The notes beneath the pieces are model-generated. The model saw only the letters and a list, made by a program, of their open reading frames with translations. It did no database searches and was not told the origin of the DNA. The position numbers and the translations under genes are program-made. This document shows positions 11,772 through 21,668 of a stretch of 64,000 nt of DNA, piece after piece. Source of the DNA: Gymnothorax reevesii (lineage: Eukaryota; Chordata; Actinopteri; Anguilliformes; Muraenidae); assembly GCA_029721435.1 (NCBI GenBank), contig CM056576.1, positions 62,825,876 to 62,889,875 on the forward strand, written 5' to 3'. The stretch's first letter is position 1. Every line of letters starts with the position of its first letter.

Positions 11772-12090
11772 ATACCTTCGCCGACGCCACTGAATCCCTC
11801 GCCACTGGCGTTGGTTTCATGCCGATCGGATAAAAATTGACCGAGATATGGCCGAAAGTCGGTTTTGACCTTTTCGTGGCCTTGACCTTGACCTTTGACC
11901 CGATCACTCCCAAAATCTAATCGATTGATCCTCAGGTCATGCCAAATCAACCCACCAAATTTTATGAAATTCCGTTTGGTACTTTTTGAGTTATTCGATA
12001 CACATACATACACACAGACAGACACACGAACAAATAAATACACGGGGATCAAAACATTACCTTCGTCAGCGAAGTCGCTGGCGAAGGTAA
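11772..12090. repeat. Element with TACCTTCGCC ends and 34-nt hairpin
   Basis: TACCTTCGCC at 11773-11782 is mirrored by GGCGAAGGTA at 12080-12089. The right end is itself a 34-nt palindrome at 12057-12090: arm TTACCTTCGTCAGCGA pairs with TCGCTGGCGAAGGTAA around a 2-nt centre with one mismatch. The interior has CCTTGACCTTGACC and an ACACAGACAGACACACG tract, features shared with other hairpin-bearing repeats in this window. Minus-strand frames through it are not genes. Confidence 0.8.
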
Positions 12091-13285
12091 AAAACTGTCA
12101 GTGGTAAAAAAATTCCAGAAATGGCGCCCCCATTAAGGATTGCACAGTGAAATTCAATTCTGTTTTCATTCTCATTTTGGAATAGGCAGATAATATTCCA
12201 CTGAACATTATTTAAAAGTTTCTTAGGAAAATCCAAAGAATTTAGGACATCTTTTACCCCTCATTTCCCAATCTCAAAGTTTAACTTTGTATAACAATAA
12301 CTTTGTCAGTTCTTAACCCATCACATTAACTTTCCAATGACACCAAGATCAATGTCAAGCTCTTTCATGATAAGTAATTCATTTCAGCATAAAACAATTT
12401 TGAAAATTTTAGTAACATACCTGGCCATGTTGATGAACTTACGCGATCGGACAATGGGTTTTATCATGAGACAAGATGATTTTATCGCAGGCTTAGGGAT
12501 TTACTTCATGTTGAACGCCTAAGTATTTACAGCCACGTCCAAGTTCTGCCTGTGTATCCACAATTGTGGGCGAGACGAACCAGTAGAACTAGCAACGTTA
12601 GAGAATGTGAGTGCGCTCGAACGCATTTTGCAAGACAGGGAATCACAGCATATAAAGTCGCAGCAATGACCGCAGTAACGTCAGACCAGTTGTATTAACA
12701 AGTCACACGTCCACGTAACAAAGTAGGTGCAAAGCAAGTTCACTGAATTATTCCACTCGAGTTTGAATGGCGACAGGCGCATGGCCACAGTGCTTTACAA
12801 TAAATCGCGCAGTGCGAGCTAGAGTATCACAGATCATGATTTTGCAACATGACTGAGGCAACTTCTAGATCATTTGTCACATTGCAGGCAAATGTTTTTT
12901 GGACATAGTCAAACTACTAGCCAGCTGCACATCCGTAAATTTAGTATGCTAACCAGTCAACTCGACAGCTGGCTACGGCAGAATGTTGCAACAGAAGTCA
13001 TCATCATCTCACATCCCAAAGTCCTCAAATGGATATGCTGGATAGTTACCAACATACGAGCTCTAGAGTGTCCTTAGAAAGCCAACGAGTAATGGTCCAC
13101 ACCAATTCAGGTCAGTGAGCTAACGTTAACAGCTAGCTAGCTATCGAAGCTAACATGGTGATAGCGACTGAGGGCGGAAAGCAATCTAACTGGTTACTTA
13201 ACTCGCCTAGCAAGGTACTCTTACACAAAAGATCCCAATTTATACAAAATTGTTGCTAGGCACACAAACAACTCTGTTAAATTAC
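12091..13285. other. Probable acbd3 intron 1 (promoter-proximal part)
   Basis: This follows the exon 1 donor in the minus direction. There is no recognisable exon. GCTAGCTAGC-type runs near 13130 and scattered AT-rich tracts are the only visible features. Confidence 0.5.
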
Positions 13286-13556
13286 CTTTGAAGAATGTCA
13301 AAGCCAGGCCATAGAGCTCTTCGAGAGAAAATCCCCATTTCCTTTCCATAGCGTTAGCAGTCTCGCCCTCTTCCACATCTTCGCACTCAGGAGGACTCTG
13401 GACTTCAGTTTCCTCCTCCAGTTGTTGAGAACCTGTCGTTCCAACGTGCTCATGGTCACCTTCGGGATCAGGACTAAGGGTCAGTCCGTCGATGGAAACT
13501 TCAAGCCGACTGGAGCTACCACTGTTGGGATCGGAGCTCTGTATTTCCATCGCCAT
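13286..13556 (-). CDS. acbd3: ACBD3 exon 1 (Golgi acyl-CoA-binding-domain protein 3), partial
   Basis: The start ATG is at 13554-13556 in a GGCAAGATGG context. The 90 complete codons end AAAG|GTAATT, a good donor, so coding stops at 13286. Residues 18-31 ([14 protein letters not shown]) match the conserved ACBD3 N-terminus. An acidic Glu/Pro-rich linker follows, and then [20 protein letters not shown] (residues 71-90) forms the first helix of the acyl-CoA-binding domain. ACBD3 is known as a Golgi scaffold that binds giantin, PI4KB and other partners; its Q-rich and GOLD domains lie on later exons. These were not found, so intron 1 probably exceeds 13 kb. Its place beside mixl1 and lin9 fits vertebrate synteny. 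Downstream frame beyond the donor (to 13221) is intron. Confidence 0.92.
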
Positions 13557-13680
13557 CTTGCCGAATGTCAGCTGAAGCGGCCACGTACCAACTTCCGTTT
13601 CATTTTCTCAGGAACTTCCTTGAGTTGGCGACGTCATGTCATCTCGAAAATGTAACTAGGCAACGGAACATGGTGAAATT
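13557..13680 (-). promoter_or_regulatory. acbd3: acbd3 5' UTR and promoter, CRE-like site
   Basis: On the minus strand, TGACGTCG (13629-13636, plus-strand CGACGTCA) resembles a CREB/ATF site and lies about 75 bp upstream of the ATG. The region has CG dinucleotides and no TATA box, as expected for a housekeeping promoter. The transcription start is not defined by sequence alone. Confidence 0.45.
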
Positions 13681-14569
13681 GTAGCTCTAACAATTTTTAA
13701 TCAAACGTGTTAGACCGAGTTAGTGATTTAAGGTTATCTTCAACGCCGGGAGGACGCAATACGTCCCCCAAGGACCTAACTTTCCACATTCCTCCCTAAA
13801 TAAACATTTTTGCCTTTAAAACATGGAAACCTATCAGTGTTTCCTCCAGGATTTTATTCAGCAGCGAGGGGAAATATTTTTACTTTTGTACCCTGGATGG
13901 TGTGCGCGTGCGAATATCAATCAGTAATTTAAAAACTATAAAACGATACTTGACTGCAAAACAAGCTTTAGAACATGCTTATTTGTGCATTTATTATATA
14001 TATATATTTAATAACTTATTCGAACATATATGCATGAAAACATTTACGTGTGCATTTATTTATACATATTCGTTAATGTATGTAACTATTTATTTGCACA
14101 AATATTTATTATAACATATTTGTATTTACACAAAATGCTCCTCTCTGCTCGCATGGTCCAGTCTGCTCCGCTGCCTCTGCCTGTCTACTTGTCAAGGACG
14201 TTAAAATATTGCAGTAGCCTCCAACATTGGCTACACACTTTAAAATTGGCTATAAGATGTTTTTCCTTCCCAAAAACGTCAACTGTGATGTTACCTGTCC
14301 ATCATCCTCATCCCCGTGCTTTCTCTTGTGCGGAAAATATCTGAACAAACTCAGATGAAAATGCAACCAGGAATATGAAAACACATTGCTAACAACTGCA
14401 AACACTGGTTCATATTTTCCCAATGTTTATTGAAGTCAAGTCGGTACGATTAACTGCATTCGCGAACTTAATCAAAGTTATCTTGCCAATTGATAACTGT
14501 TGGTCTTGAACATCAATACAAACTATGGCAAATCCTCATTAATTGTAAGGTCTGCTACAATCCAATCTA
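13681..14569. other. AT-rich intergenic sequence, no gene
   Basis: This holds TATATATATA and repeated CATATTTGTATTT-like runs (about 13990-14130). Frames on the plus strand at 13902-14344 are low-complexity and show no domain. Part of the acbd3-mixl1 intergenic interval. Confidence 0.45.
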
Positions 14570-15003
14570 CAAACCCTAATGAAGTTGGTACTATGTGGAA
14601 AACATGAATAAAAACAAAATACAATGATTTGTGAATCCTTTTCGACCTATATTCAATTGAGCACACTACAAAGACAAGGTATAAAAATATTCAAACTGAC
14701 AAACTTAATCGTTTTTTGGAAATATTCAGTCATTTTGAATTTGATGCCTGCAACATGTTCCAAAAAAGCTAGGATAGGGGCAAAAAAAGACTGGGAAAGT
14801 CAAGGAATGCTCTAAAAACACCAGTTTGAAACATTTCAGTGGTGAACAGGTTAATTGGAAACAGACGGGTGTCATGATTAGGAATAGCCTGAAAGGAGCA
14901 TCCCCGAAAGGCTCAGTTATTCACAAGTATGGGTGGGGCGAGGTTCGCCACTTTGTGAACAACTGCATGTGTAAATAGTCCGACAGTTTCAGAGCAATGT
15001 TTT

Positions 15004-15010
<7 letters not shown>
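14570..15010. mobile_element. Truncated Tc1/mariner-like non-autonomous element
   Basis: It begins at a TA (14568-14569) with CAAACCCTAATGAAGTTGG, the same terminus type as the elements at 50264 and 34159. Internal blocks such as TTTTGAATTTGATGCCTGC and GAAAGGCTCAGTTATTCAC align with 50430-50620. The right half is missing, being replaced by the (AT)n(AC)n tract at 15010. No transposase coding remains. Confidence 0.7.

Positions 15011-15079
<69 letters not shown>
15010..15079. repeat. (AT)n(AC)n compound microsatellite
   Basis: About 15 AT units run directly into about 20 AC units. It sits at the right break of a transposon fragment. Minus-strand translation gives Val-Cys and Ile-Tyr runs that are not a gene. 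Confidence 0.97.
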
Positions 15080-15081
<2 letters not shown>

Positions 15082-16519
15082 ACATGCATTAGCATAATCT
15101 GCATACATATCCTCACATAAAAACACATTTATCCAAAAAGAATATTCATTACCATAAAATATCAAAACTCTATAAACCTATTAAGTATACATTACTTTCA
15201 TGGAACAGTTTAAAAATATGAAAACAATCTCATAATCACCAATTACTAAACTGCCTAAGAAATTATTGAAGTGAATTTCAAAATTTAACAGTTCTGAAGA
15301 TAAAAGTCCGTCTTCCCATCTCAGTATTTATTTTTGGGAGTACATAATAGTTTTCATCTGTCATTCTTATATTAATAATCATGTATCTCACGAACTAATA
15401 CCAATTTGTTCTTCAGACCAACTGGCCCTTTTGAATTTTTGAAATTAGTGCAATGGAATGTTGTCTCACATGCTCTACTACCAGGGGCCATATCCCATTA
15501 TAGTGTGTAACTCTCTCACTCCTTTATCAAACCCACACCTTAGAACCATTCTAGCGGCCTTATTTAGTGTGATCTGCAGTCTCCTCATGTCTCTCTGAGC
15601 GGCATTACCCCACACTGCACAACAGTAACTAATGTCACTGTAAATTAGATTATGTGATATTACTTAGAGAGGATCTGTAGGCAAAAACTTTCCAATTCGC
15701 GTTACCATTCCTGCCATTTTCATCACTCGTTTAGAAATATCAGTAATATGAGCCAACCAAGAGAGATTGTTTTAACTCCCAATAATTAACTTCTGTCACC
15801 ACTTTGAACACTTCCATATGTGAAGTGCAATGGTGTCAATTTTCTCCTCCTTTACGAGGTGCATATCGTGATTACTTTTGTTTTATTTACATTTAATACC
15901 AATTTATTGTTCTCCACCCATCTGGAAACACATTTAAAATCATTTGACAAATATTCGGGCAAGTGAGTTTGAGAGTCTGCTACCGTGGTAATGGTGGTAT
16001 CGTCCGCGAACATACATGCATTGGAGTGGGCTAACACGAAAAAGAGATCACATAATGAATAATAAAGGACCAATGGCAACTCCCGTGTGTCAGCATACAT
16101 GGAGAAGAAAAGGCACCATTAACCTAGACAGATTGCTCTCTACCATTTAAATATGATCTCAGCCAATTTATTGCAGTCGTAGTCCAACCATAGTGAATCA
16201 ATTTAAGGAGAATTGTATGATCCATCAAATCAAATGCTGCCATAAAGTTGAGAAGTAATAAGGACGTAAGTTTACCTTGATCAAGAGCTCTCAGCCACTC
16301 ATCTATCATTTCTTTCAGGGCAGTTTCGGTCGAAAAATATGCATGTTGAGCATGAGTTAAAAGATTATTGCTTTCCATGCATTTCCAAACGTGGTCACTA
16401 ACTATTTTCCCCAAGATTTTACTCAGAGAAGAGGGTAAACTAATAGGACGACTATTGGCTGCAGTAAAGGCTATTTTAGAGTCTTTAGGAATAGGACATA
16501 CTTTTGCACGCTTCTACCC

Positions 16520-16909
16520 AGATAGCATACGGATGTGGGCCACATCAGGGAACGATCCGGCACTTTTGCCATTCTTTTGGCCCGAACAAAATAGATGTGA
16601 GCCTAAATTGGTTTAAGTGGTAAATGTTGAATTTGGCCCAAATATCACAAAACAAATATGGCCCACAATTGGCAAATATTTGGCAGAGTGACAATGGTCA
16701 GTTAGTAAGTGAACCAAAACTGGCCCACATTTGCTGCATCATATGGTCTTGGCTGACATCTGGCATTGTAATTGCTTGGTTGTGGCCAAGTTCTGGCAAA
16801 CAGGAGTGGAGTGCCCAAGTGCCATCATTCCATGCGGTATGTGGGCCAAATGAACGTATCAAACGTGTCAGGTGTGGGCCAGATATGGACCAGAAGAATT
16901 TTGCTATCT
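16520..16909. mobile_element. DNA element of GTGGGCC-type repeats nested in the LINE
   Basis: AGATAGCA at 16520-16527 and TGCTATCT at 16902-16909 form short inverted ends. The interior is built of degenerate short repeats around GATGTGGGCC, TGGCCCACA and TGGCAAA. It splits the LINE frame exactly between the RT segment ending FPTI and the segment reading AKVCPIPKDSKI, showing it inserted later. It is noncoding; minus- and plus-strand frames over it are spurious. Confidence 0.7.
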
Positions 16910-17124
16910 TGATATATTGTGGGAAACTTTCCTTGTTGCAGGGAAAGATTAAATAGATAATGGACGAGTCCAGCAATAAATGAGGCCGCATATTTTAATA
17001 ATCTGTTATCAATAAAATAATACCCTGGGGATTTATCATCAGGAAGTGTGTTCAAAATTTTTTCAATATCCATTGATATGTCGGGTAATACGAAACTACA
17101 GTATTTCCCTTTAATTTCTATACT

Positions 17125-17957
17125 GGCCGCGTTTCCCAGTTAAGAGCATTCTTAAGGAGTTAATAAGGCTCCAAAGAAGAGTTCAGCGAAGAGGGAGCCT
17201 TCAGATTAGTGTTTCCCAGATGTGTTCTTATAGTGCCCTGAACAAGAGTCTTTGTGCCCTTCTTAACTGGAGCTCAATTAATCGATCGATGTCAGAGTAA
17301 CCGAGTGTTGCACAATCTTACGTGCAACCAAATTAAGTTCTGATGTAGCAAGTGGCGTATAATGTTAAAAATGAACGAGCGTAATGCCACTGCGCACGCA
17401 GCAGAATGTCTGAAAACAAACGGACGCAAATAAAGACCAATAACACAGATATTAGAAAAATAAGAATGAAAACATAAAATCATTACTTGAGTGAAATCAT
17501 GCGGTTAAACCTTATTCAACTTGATTTGAGACATGCAACTCAAGTTGCTTTACATATAGACCGTGCAACAAGTGGTCAAGTAGAAGACCGGAAATATTAT
17601 GGAAGAATTAGGGAAATACGGCAAAATATTTCAACGCATGGAACCATAGAGGAGGGATGTAAGTTTTCCCTCATTTTAAACGTTTAAAGGGTAGTAGAGG
17701 TGCATGAAAGGGGGGGGGTGTCAGGACCAACCGTACGCTCTGTATTGATATCTCTCTCACATTGATTTGCCTGATGCGGCTGTAGTGTTTTGTCGCTAAG
17801 AGGGGTGTTAAGAGTGCTCCAGACGCTTCTTTCAAAAGATCATCTTAGGCTAAGAAGTAATCTGGGAAACGCGTTTGCTTCCTACTGGAGCCTTAAGAAG
17901 GATCTAAAGAAGCTCTTAGCGCGAAGATCTTCTTAAATGAATCTGGGAAACGTGACC
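17125..17957. mobile_element. DNA element copy A (GGCCGCGTTTCCCAG ends), long form
   Basis: It begins GGCCGCGTTTCCCAGTTAAG and ends CTGGGAAACGTGACC, forming about 15-bp inverted ends. Outer parts align with copy B at 18272-18462 in the opposite orientation, including AAGGCTCCAAAGAAG and GGAGCCTTAAGAAGG. Copy A has about 600 bp of extra central sequence (about 17205-17840), either internal sequence lost from B or a further insertion. It interrupts the minus-strand LINE. Confidence 0.75.
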
Positions 17958-18271
17958 ATTATCTATTTCGCCAACCACTAGTTCATTCGCGACATTATTA
18001 TTCATATTAGACCGAAGATGGTTTACCTTTGATTCAAAATAATCAGCAAAATAATTAGCAATATTTACTGGTTTTGTTCTAATCCTACCATCAACCGCTA
18101 AACTAATAGGACTTATACTATTTGATTGACCAAGCAAACCATTCACCGTACAGAATACCTGTTTCGGATTGTTTTTGCCTTCCTCAAAAGCTCTATTATA
18201 ATAAAGGGTCTTTTTTTGACGATTCAGTTTCCCAACAAATCTACATGTCTACATTTTCTATAGATCATAAT

Positions 18272-18462
18272 GGCCACGTTTCCCAGATTAATTTAAGATG
18301 ATCTTGGCGCTAAGAGCTTCTTTAGCCCCTTCTTAAGGCTCCAGTAATAAGCAAACGCGTTTCCCAGATTCCTTCTTAGCCTAAGACGGCTCCCTCACGG
18401 CTGAACCCTTCTTTGGAGCCTTCTCAACTCCTTGAGAACGCTATTAACTGGGAAATGCGGCC
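18272..18462. mobile_element. MITE copy B (191 bp), inverted relative to copy A
   Basis: The ends GGCCACGTTTCCCAG and CTGGGAAATGCGGCC are terminal inverted repeats. AAT lies on both sides and may be a 3-bp target duplication. Read in reverse, it matches both flanks of copy A and lacks its central segment. It also interrupts the LINE. The superfamily was not determined. Confidence 0.8.
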
Positions 18463-18951
18463 AATATCGAATTCTAGTCCTGACTTAGATGCTAGAGCTC
18501 TTACCTCATCCCTCTGAGATATTGCTTCTCTCAGTTGTAGGTGAATCCAGGGGGGTGGTTTGGCTTTAATTGTACATTTCATTATAGGAGCATGAAGGTC
18601 AATAACATCCGTAAACAATTTCTTGAAACAATCAACTGCACAATCCAGATCATCTTCAAGATACACAAGGTCCCATGGAACAACAAACTGATCATTCTGA
18701 TAACCTACCAAGTTGAAGTTTTTAAAACTCCGTCTTATAGTCACTCTAGATGGTCGTTTTGGTATTTTAAAATATTTTGTGAAGCACACAATAGCTACAA
18801 TGATCTAATTTAGATTTAGATAGCCTTTTTTAGATTAACTACTCGAGCCCACTGAATCAATGTTCAGAAGGAAACCTTAATCGGTCAAGTTGAGCGGAAA
18901 ATTATTGATAGACAGCTAAAAATAATCGTCCCTGTATTCCGCATAGGATAT

Positions 18952-18977
18952 AATAAATAAATAAATAAATAAATAAA
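18952..18977. repeat. (AATA)n microsatellite
   Basis: About six units of AATA/TAAA are seen. Nothing else is recognised in the immediate flanks. Confidence 0.9.
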
Positions 18978-19913
18978 GGTAGTCTAATATAACCAGTTTC
19001 CAGGCCATAGAAGAAGGCTGTAGTCTAAACATGTTGCGATAAAACTCGAAAAAACACAAAATTCTTCCAAATGTAATTTTTCCCAGAGAAAGGTCTGCCT
19101 CTCCGCCATACAACATCGTACTAGTTATTTTAAATTTGACACAAGAATCGTCACAAGGTTAGCAACCAGAACTGTGTAAATAGGCGGCCGACATGTGGTA
19201 GATCAAAGGAATGGTGTGAATCATTGTCCTTATTTTAATTGAATCAACAAAATGACATTCTTGATCAGAGAGGATGCGAGAAAATAAAAACAAACCAATG
19301 TTTGAAGTGTTGCTGACCATTCAACAACTGCGCGAGAAAGCAATAACTTATTTACATTTTCGGACACTAACAGTAACAAGCCTATCGCATTAAAACTTCA
19401 ATGATGTAATTCAATGCCGTAATTTCAGGAAAATAAATGGAAAATAGGCCTAAGTTAAAATAGGCCTGAGTTAATGTCAACAGATTATTACACAACTGAT
19501 TATCACAAACTTTATTATTTACTTAATGAATTATAAGAAAGCACTATAATTGTTTAACACATTTTGTGTATGGTCCCGATTCTCTGTCAGGCCTATTTGA
19601 TAAGAACAAGTACCGCATGCAGTAGCTACACGACTTAATTTCGCAACACAGTCTAGTCATCCTATGATTACTGCCTGCAGGACACTGGGATTTACCTGTA
19701 TTTGCCATTTTGGCCTTTTTAATTGACACCGGATAAATTGGCTTCGACTAATTTGAGTCACCATTGATATGAGATTTTTCCAAATATCCATACGTAAGAA
19801 CTGGCATGCAAGAGGGGCCATGAATTGCAACTGTTTTATCAAGAGATGCAGACCAAGATACCTCCTGCCGTGATTGGTTTGTCTCCCGTCCCAAAATTAA
19901 GACAAGATCTCTG

Positions 19914-19944
<31 letters not shown>

Positions 19945-21280
19945 CAACTCACAACTAAATCTGATGCCAGAGTTCTTTAGACTGAGTGAACTTTTTTTTA
20001 TTTTGCATTGCATTTCAAATTGACAGCACCAAGTGAGGTTATGTAGAAAGGATTATGCAAATCGTCATGTCATACTTGAAGTTCACAATTTCAAATATTT
20101 TTGTGAATGGAATCTTGAGTGGCCCAAACTATTGTGAGATAGGCTATCGCAGTCAAGAGTTAATGTCCCTGAGCTGGAATGATACCATAACCCCGATTTT
20201 CAAAGGACAAATGCGCACATGATACGAAGGTCTTGGGCACTTTAAAATCAATGGAAGAGCAGTATGTACAGTGCACTGAAAATGTATTTGCTCCCTTTCA
20301 GAGGTCACCTATTTTTAAATTGGCTATTTACTGCCTTACGTTACATGACAGCATCTAAATAAACAGGGTATTACAAATTAAACAAGAGTGTTAGTTCCAA
20401 GCATACTTAGATCCGTGTGTGAACTTCAGATTTGTCTAGACGATGACCCGTCCATCACACTACCCGACTCGAGTGGGTAATGGTCATTTAGGCAGGATGT
20501 TCCGGCCCATGTGCTTTGAACTCACTTTGTGTATTGGGGTACCTTTATTGCCAGCATGATTCATTTTACTCGGGTCTGAAAAATCACTGCTGCGACATTA
20601 CCACAGTTCAGAACTTACGGACTACATTCAAAAAATGTGCAAAAGCGTGATACCCGAAATCCCATTTTATATCTTGTGAAAAGTGCAGCTTTTCCGCTGC
20701 AATTTTTAATCCACATACTAAAATAATAATTCTGCTCGTAAGACTATTTTAAGTTTTTCATTACTTTTATTTATTTTGCTTTTAAAGTTATGAACCAAAT
20801 ATTTTAGATAAAGTCCCATGGAATGAATAGCTTGTGGCAGCTGTATACAGCCCACAATGTAGCAACTATTGAATTGATAACAGGAGCAAGTGAAATCGAT
20901 TGTATGTAAGTGAAGTAATAGAACGATCATAAAATGATCAAAATTACCACTATGTAGGCCTATATGTAAAGCAGAGAAATTATTCAATTAAATATGAAAT
21001 TTGTGAAATATAGCAAAATACACCAATGGGATTAAATTTCCCATTACACAAGGGAGGTAAGGTAGTTTTTAGAAGACAATTTTCAATGTATATTGCCTTA
21101 AAATCAATTTAAAAAGATACCCTGCAGACATCAAATGGCCAAATTTTGATTGAAGTAAAAAAAAAAAAAAAATTTCAATTTGCCAATAATAGTTTTTACA
21201 CTTAGTCCTCTTGTAAGTAAATCATAGTAATTACTTAAGCCAAATATGTACTGGGGGGAAATAAATAAAAAGAGGGTGTG
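18978..21280. other. Intergenic, no gene; poly-A tracts and TE scraps
   Basis: A 24-nt A tract lies at about 19920-19943. At about 20270-20300, GTGCACTGAAAATGTATTTG followed by CTCCCTTTCAG resembles a Tc1-type terminus whose partner is not evident. All open frames are short and lack domains. Lies upstream of mixl1. Confidence 0.4.
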
Positions 21281-21285
21281 TGTGT

Positions 21286-21302
21286 GTCTGTCAATGTGTA
21301 TT
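21286..21302 (+). promoter_or_regulatory. mixl1: Candidate FoxH1/Smad (Nodal-response) site upstream of mixl1
   Basis: The string GTCTGTCAATGTGTATT joins a Smad-box GTCTG (21286-21290) to TGTGTATT (21295-21302), which fits the FoxH1 consensus TGTKKATT. It lies about 250 bp upstream of the inferred transcription start. Mix-family genes are known direct Nodal/activin targets through FoxH1-Smad2 elements. Short motifs beside a GT-rich tract can arise by chance, so function is inferred. Confidence 0.4.
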
Positions 21303-21467
21303 TGCCAAGCGTTGCCATTTAGACCATTAAAGCAAAGCCCAAGCTGACCAACGGTGAGGCCTAAATTTATCACCTAAGTCTACATCCACAGACAGGTCCC
21401 AAACAATGGCGTCTGAGGGCTGCATATGGCTGATCGTTCAGCGCCAGCCAACCTAAATCTTTCAGCA

Positions 21468-21477
21468 TTCACACCTT
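21468..21477 (+). promoter_or_regulatory. mixl1: Candidate T-box half-site in mixl1 promoter
   Basis: TTCACACCTT contains the exact T-box half-site TCACACCT (21469-21476), about 40 bp upstream of the TATA box. Eomesodermin, VegT and Brachyury-type factors are known to act on Mix-family genes. Presence is seen in the sequence; use is inferred. Confidence 0.45.
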
Positions 21478-21514
21478 TACGTCCGCTTTGGTCCAACTGA
21501 AGCGAAGCGGGACT

Positions 21515-21520
21515 TATAAA
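21515..21520 (+). promoter_or_regulatory. mixl1: TATA box of mixl1
   Basis: TATAAA in the context ACTTATAAAGGC lies 46 bp before the ATG at 21566. A start about 25-30 bp downstream would give a very short 5' UTR of about 20 nt. This spacing supports the chosen initiator ATG and argues against upstream non-ATG extension of the frame. Confidence 0.7.
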
Positions 21521-21565
21521 GGCACACGCAACAAAGCACATCACAGACAGGTCATCAAACGGGGA

Positions 21566-21668
21566 ATGTCTGCCTCCCATAACGAACTACCGCCAAGGAA
21601 TTTGACTCTACAGCTTCAGATGTTGACTGCGGGGAATTCAGACCAATGGAACAGCATGCATGGATCAG
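21566..21668 (+). CDS. mixl1: mixl1 exon 1
   Basis: The ATG at 21566 opens 34 codons plus one base; the donor is G|GTTAGT at 21669. The frame stays open further upstream but has no ATG there, and the TATA box lies within that stretch, so 21566 is the sensible start. The peptide is polar and has no domain. Confidence 0.8.

Larger units (their letters stand above)
15420..18830 (-). mobile_element. LINE non-LTR retrotransposon relic, split by three insertions
   Basis: Minus-strand pieces form one reverse-transcriptase gene read from high to low coordinates. 18465-18789 is the endonuclease-RT linker, with KPPPWIHLQLREAISQRDE. 17960-18146 follows with NIANYFADYF. 16910-17073 carries the RT start (LPDDKSPGYYFIDNRLLKY). 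16124-16505 has AANSRPISLP and the LNFMAAFDLMDH region. 15852-16100 carries the FADDT catalytic box at 15996-16010. Shreds to about 15480 resemble the RT C-terminus (YCCAVWGNAAQ-like). Numerous stops and frameshifts make it dead. The clade is probably in the CR1/L2/Rex group, but exact assignment is not possible by eye. Confidence 0.8.

Noticed and set aside
1..13285. Search for acbd3 exons 2 onward on the minus strand
   Set aside because: No segment encoding the rest of the acyl-CoA-binding domain, the Q-rich region or the GOLD domain was found; they are presumed left of the window.
21488..21565. Upstream extension of mixl1 exon 1 by 26 codons
   Set aside because: The frame has no ATG before 21566 and contains the TATA box, so it is promoter sequence.
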